Shown: one piece after another, positions 22,231 to 24,740 of the stretch
Layout: each line of letters opens with the position of its first letter
Numbering within the stretch: the stretch's first letter is position 1
Virus record (IMG/VR): IMGVR_UViG_3300037189_016931
Location: 1-24,740 of that record
DNA from: a virus
Strand: one strand, 5' to 3'
DNA length: 24,740 bases
Notes under the pieces: generated by a model
What the model was told of the DNA's origin: nothing
The model's database searches: none
The model's input: only the letters and a program-made list of their open reading frames with translations
Translations under genes and position numbers: made by a program

Positions 22231-22382
22231 CCGTGACCCTGACCATGACCGTGACCGTGACCCTGACCATGACCGTGACTGTGACCCTGACCCTGACCAT
22301 GACCATGACCCTGACCATGACCATGACCGTGACTGTGACCCTGACCCTGACCCTGACTGTGACCATGACCGTGACCGTGACC
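22231..22382. repeat. 25-unit hexanucleotide tandem array (CCNTGA)
   Basis: Twenty-five consecutive six-base units plus CC, each CCGTGA (7), CCCTGA (8), CCATGA (7) or CTGTGA (3). Only positions 2 and 3 vary, and T at position 2 occurs only with G at position 3. Units 7-11 (22267-22296) are repeated exactly as units 16-20 (22321-22350). The six-base period keeps all minus-strand frames open. No function is known; see findings. Confidence 0.97.
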
Positions 22383-22422
22383 AATATTTAATTTTTAATA
22401 ATGTTTTTCTATTTGCAGACAT

Positions 22423-22686
22423 TTATTTAAAATCTCCAAAAGACTCAATAGCAGAAATCATCACGTACCATGCTCCAGGCATTGGCTCCGCTGTCGCGTA
22501 GTCTTTAGAGGTGTGCGAGCCAGTGTCATAAACAATTTTAGCCCCACTGATTTTAATAAATTTACTATTCACACCCTCAAGGATGCCGGTATAAATAAAT
22601 CCAAAACAGTAAACTGTTATTTTTTGCCCTAAGAAAGCTTCTAAGCCTTCTCCGTCTACTTCCGTTACGTTAATTACTTTTTTCAT
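22423..22686 (-). CDS. Conserved-looking phage protein, possible Sm-like fold
   Basis: An 87-aa protein with AAAGGAG before ATG. The sequence LEAFLGQKITVYCFGFIYTGILEGVNSKFIKISGAKIVYDTG and then AWYVMISAIESFG reads as a series of five short strands, a pattern of small SH3/Sm-like barrels in phage genomes. It ends with two stop codons before the hexamer array. No enzyme residues. An RNA- or protein-binding role would be compatible, but is not shown. Confidence 0.72.
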   Translation of the reverse strand: MKKVINVTEVDGEGLEAFLGQKITVYCFGFIYTGILEGVNSKFIKISGAKIVYDTGSHTSKDYATAEPMPGAWYVMISAIESFGDFK

Positions 22687-22717
22687 TTTGTCTCCTTTGT
22701 TTTTTGCATATGAATAA

Positions 22718-22993
22718 TCATTTTTGTTTCAACTTCTTGAGAGTTTCCTTTGCTTTTTCTCCGGCGTGTAAGTAACTATAGTTGAGTAAATCCTCAAGAG
22801 CACTCGTAAGATCTTTGATCTGTAGCCGAGATGCTTCAAGCTCCTTACATACCCCTTGGTAATTTTCAACATGGTACTTCCTGTTTGTCTTTACTGTTTC
22901 CAGTTCTTGCTTTGTCTGTTCAAACAACCGCTCCCTACAGTCACAAGCATGGTGGTGAGTAATGCACTCACGTGGAGTTTTGTCGTTATTCAT
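22718..22993 (-). CDS. Small coiled-coil protein with His/Cys cluster
   Basis: I start at ATG 22993 (ATGAATAA overlap with the previous stop, AAAGAG just upstream), giving 91 aa; an in-frame ATG at 23038 would add 15 residues deep in the preceding gene. The N-terminus has CITHHHACDCRE, a possible metal-binding cluster seen in many short phage proteins, followed by a coiled coil (LFEQTKQELETVK...KELEASRLQIKDLTSALEDLL). Function unknown. Confidence 0.68.
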   Translation of the reverse strand: MNNDKTPRECITHHHACDCRERLFEQTKQELETVKTNRKYHVENYQGVCKELEASRLQIKDLTSALEDLLNYSYLHAGEKAKETLKKLKQK

Positions 22994-23423
22994 TCTCTTT
23001 ATTCCTCTTGCTGAAAAACTCACGTACCTTTTCGGCATTACTACAAGTCATACCCTCAGTGTCGGCGATCTCGCAGTCTGAATAAATCTCGTTTAGTAAA
23101 TTACAAACATCTTCAAGCTCTTGCTGGAGTTTTTCTTGTACCTTCAAGTGTCCCCTTTTAATATCTTCAAACTCAACAATGCGAGCGTTCGCCTCTGCCA
23201 GTTTCCTGTTTGAATTATTAAGAGCGTCGTAGTCGATACGCTTTACAACCAGTTCTTGCTTCACGGCGAGATAGGCGCTTGCCTCTATGACGTGGATTTC
23301 TTCGTCTAACTCTGGGTCAAACCTAACTGGTGTTGGCGATCTTCTACAGTCGATAACTCCACCAGTTTTTTTGAATGCGTAAATCCAAAACGAACGTGGG
23401 CTTTTGTCGGTGGGGGTTGTCAT
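22986..23423 (-). CDS. Unknown protein with C-terminal coiled coil
   Basis: ATG at 23423 has GGAGG nine bases upstream and overlaps the prior stop as ATGA, giving 145 aa starting MTTPTDKSPRSFWIYAFKKTGG. The N-terminal 55 residues are mixed strand and helix with FDPELDEEIHVIEASAYLAVKQEL, resembling an N-terminal module frequent in phage early-region proteins. The rest is a long helix (NRKLAEANARIVEFEDIKRGHLKVQEKLQQELEDVCNLL). No known activity. Confidence 0.7.
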   Translation of the reverse strand: MTTPTDKSPRSFWIYAFKKTGGVIDCRRSPTPVRFDPELDEEIHVIEASAYLAVKQELVVKRIDYDALNNSNRKLAEANARIVEFEDIKRGHLKVQEKLQQELEDVCNLLNEIYSDCEIADTEGMTCSNAEKVREFFSKRNKENE

Positions 23424-23650
23424 TTTGGAGACCCTCCTTCTCTCGAATACCAAGGGTCCCATTCATCTAAATTTCCACTCGGCATTTTATCTTTACCGAT
23501 AACAAAAAGCCGTTTGCAGTAGAGATCTGTGAATCTATACATCCATCCTGCCCTATGATAGTGGCAAACGAGTATTGGCTTTCTCGCCAAACAAAGCTGT
23601 TCTTTTCTATGGAAACAAAGCCATCCGAATATAATTGGTATGCTAATCAT
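23420..23650 (-). CDS. Unknown small protein, 76 aa
   Basis: Basic and aromatic protein with MISIPIIFGWLCFHRKEQLCLARKP at its start and NLDEWDPWYSREGGSPK at its end. ATG overlaps the preceding stop by eight bases (ATGATTAG) and AAGGAG lies upstream. A hydrophobic N-terminus of about 12 residues is too short for a sure membrane span. No family recognised. Confidence 0.6.
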   Translation of the reverse strand: MISIPIIFGWLCFHRKEQLCLARKPILVCHYHRAGWMYRFTDLYCKRLFVIGKDKMPSGNLDEWDPWYSREGGSPK

Positions 23651-23849
23651 ACCCCTTGCTCCTTTTGGTGGGTTTCTCTTTTACCTTAACAACTGGACTG
23701 CATGTTGGACATAGGTGACGATTCAAGTCTTGCGAAAGAAAATCATCATAAAGCTGAGCCCAACCTTCGGGAGCTAACCAGTGCTCTCCGTTCCACTTCA
23801 TGGACTGTCTTGTTCTGCATTTATCACATTGGACTAAATATAGTTTCAT
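23643..23849 (-). CDS. Small zinc-ribbon-like protein
   Basis: A 68-aa protein with two CxxC pairs: CDKC at residues 8-11 and CPTC near 47-50, separated by WLAPEGWAQLYDDFLSQDLNRHL. This spacing fits a zinc ribbon or knuckle. The C-terminus is basic (KVKEKPTKRSKGYD). AAGGAAGG precedes ATG, which overlaps the previous stop (ATGA). It may bind nucleic acid; target unknown. Confidence 0.68.
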   Translation of the reverse strand: MKLYLVQCDKCRTRQSMKWNGEHWLAPEGWAQLYDDFLSQDLNRHLCPTCSPVVKVKEKPTKRSKGYD

Positions 23850-24388
23850 TCGCCTTCCTTCCCGCCATCTGGCGTGGGTGATTTATATGTGTGCTTATCA
23901 CAGCCTTGATGCCAAATAGAAGCTCCGCTCCAGCTACCCATAATATTCCCTTGTTTTACGTCTCTCCATAAAAAACGCTTATTACAAAAAGAACACCTAT
24001 CAAACAACCAGCGCCTTAAATGTTGGAGAGGCACAATTTGTATTCTCCAATGCCAAAAATGGTAGCGCGGATGCCATCTGAGTTTTGATCTTTTTCGCCA
24101 AATCCATTTCGCTTCTTTTACTTTTTGAAACCGTCGATGCGCTTCATGATCTGGATAAAATGGACCGTTATCTAGAATGGGCTCCATGTTATAAATAGCT
24201 TCGGCTAATGCTTTTTCGGCTTTGGTTAATTTTCTCTTGTGTCCAAACCAATCACAAGAATCATCGCTACCGTCACGACATGGGTCTTCGTGCCAAATCC
24301 TAATAAATGTATCTCGATATTTTCCGAAGCTAGTGTTTTTATACCATGGATATTTAATTTCAAAACACACTGTTGACGGATCAAACAT
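23846..24388 (-). CDS. Unknown Trp/His/Cys-rich phage protein
   Basis: I start at ATG 24388 because AAGGGG lies seven bases upstream; an ATG two codons earlier is too close to it, and a longer frame to 24442 runs inside the previous gene. The 180-aa protein opens MFDPSTVCFEIKYPWYKN and contains FIRIWHEDPCRDGSDDSCDWFG, a phrase I have seen in uncharacterised phage proteins. The C-terminal half has many Trp, Arg and His and CSFCNKRFLW, a possible zinc site with a later Cys and His (IWHQGCDKH). No catalytic pattern known to me. Confidence 0.7.
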   Translation of the reverse strand: MFDPSTVCFEIKYPWYKNTSFGKYRDTFIRIWHEDPCRDGSDDSCDWFGHKRKLTKAEKALAEAIYNMEPILDNGPFYPDHEAHRRFQKVKEAKWIWRKRSKLRWHPRYHFWHWRIQIVPLQHLRRWLFDRCSFCNKRFLWRDVKQGNIMGSWSGASIWHQGCDKHTYKSPTPDGGKEGE

Positions 24389-24674
24389 CCCCATCCCCCT
24401 TGATCGCTTTAATAAATTGTTCGTACTGCCAGCGAGCGCCATCGCGAAACATTTCCCACGTCCATGTGTTTAATGCGTGAATAGGTATTTGCCCTTTAAA
24501 GCATTCACTAAGTGTTTTGTCCTCATCAAACTCCATAGCCAACAACTCCTCATCCCTTAAGCGTATGCCTGCGAGCATTCCTTGTTTAAATGAATTTGCT
24601 GGACCTCGTTTAACTCTGGTATCGTCTCGCTCATATTCCTTTGAGAGAGCCTCGATTTTTTGTTCTCTGGTCAT
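24381..24674 (-). CDS. Unknown early-region protein, 97 aa
   Basis: ATG with GAGGTGAG upstream. The protein is charged and helical: MTREQKIEALSKEYERDDTR, GPANSFKQGMLAGIRLRDEE, then LNTWTWEMFRDGARWQYEQFIKAI. The stretch DGARWQYEQF is a frequent pattern in short phage proteins of unknown role. Its end overlaps the next gene by eight bases. Confidence 0.68.
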   Translation of the reverse strand: MTREQKIEALSKEYERDDTRVKRGPANSFKQGMLAGIRLRDEELLAMEFDEDKTLSECFKGQIPIHALNTWTWEMFRDGARWQYEQFIKAIKGDGDV

Positions 24675-24677
24675 TTC

Positions 24678-24740
24678 TCACCTCGTAAAATATAAAAGCA
24701 TACTGCCAAAAATAAACATAATTAACATCAAATATAAATC
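24678..24740 (-). CDS. C-terminal end of a membrane peptide, cut by window edge
   Basis: A frame open from the window edge reads DLYLMLIMFIFGSMLLYFTR then TGA, three bases before the next ATG. It is strongly hydrophobic and could be a membrane segment of a small protein. The next gene's ribosome-binding site (GAGG) lies within its last codons, typical of coupled genes here. Too short for a firm call. Confidence 0.4.
   Translation of the reverse strand, partial: DLYLMLIMFIFGSMLLYFTR

Larger units (their letters stand above)
21933..22422. other. 490-base stretch without protein gene: RNA elements and repeat
   Basis: It contains, in minus-strand order, a 25-unit hexamer array, a small hairpin (CGTTCA, 5-base loop, TGGACG at 22192-22176), a tRNA gene, a structured RNA candidate and a ribosome-binding site. 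The 48 bases between array and hairpin/tRNA show no clear promoter. Confidence 0.7.

Noticed and set aside
22231-22382. Possible CRISPR array
   Set aside because: Units are six bases with no spacers and no cas genes nearby.
22166-22384. Minus-strand frame giving Val-Thr/Met/Arg repeats through the hexamer array
   Set aside because: It is only the repeat read in another frame, has no ribosome-binding site and runs into the tRNA gene region; the third frame (Gly-His/Gln) has no start codon.
23424-23462. Longer start of the coiled-coil gene at 22986
   Set aside because: ATG at 23423 has GGAGG and an ATGA overlap; the upstream ATG has neither.
24389-24442. Longer start of the Trp/Cys-rich protein gene
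   Set aside because: The extra residues overlap the previous gene deeply and the ribosome-binding site fits only the ATG at 24388.

Overview
The window is a piece of a double-stranded DNA tailed-phage genome (or an integrated copy of one), most likely podovirus-like. It has a complete run of small terminase, large terminase, portal, scaffold and HK97-fold-type capsid genes, then fibre genes, an adaptor/nozzle pair and three Gln/Asn/Ala-rich internal (ejection-type) proteins. I see no tail tube, sheath or long tape-measure gene. Almost everything is coded on the minus strand, tightly packed with 1-8 base overlaps (ATGA, TTGA, GTGA, TAATG, TAGTG junctions). Four genes appear to start with TTG and one probably with ATT. 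A likely overlapping spanin pair suggests a Gram-negative host; the host cannot be named from this sequence.

Layout, read along the minus strand from high to low coordinates: (a) 24740-22423, accessory operon of short coupled genes without clear function. (b) 22422-21811, the least conventional stretch. It holds a 25-unit hexanucleotide array, a tRNA gene with an apparently enlarged anticodon loop, a compact RNA-like fold closed by a 14-bp stem that begins one base after the tRNA CCA, and a 34-aa small membrane ORF whose ribosome-binding site directly follows that fold. (c) 21810-21613, the only plus-strand gene, a ribbon-helix-helix-type regulator with an inverted-repeat operator candidate in its promoter region. 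(d) 21470-19147, lysis region: likely i-spanin and o-spanin, a Cys/His amidohydrolase-type endolysin, a free-standing LuxR-type HTH protein and unknowns. (e) 19178-17918, small unknowns, a membrane/coiled-coil protein and the small terminase. (f) 17917-12014, large terminase, portal, scaffold and major capsid, with a promoter candidate before and a terminator hairpin after the capsid gene. (g) 11953-7058, capsid-associated protein, two tail fibres and small beta-rich proteins. (h) 7056-1, adaptor, nozzle and internal virion proteins, the last cut by the window edge.

The genes form a normal packaging-assembly-lysis programme. The part most worth attention is 21540-22385, where a divergent regulator, an unassigned structured RNA candidate, an odd tRNA, a minisatellite and a tiny membrane ORF lie together. 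All functional names come from reading protein motifs and gene order by eye; no database search was run.
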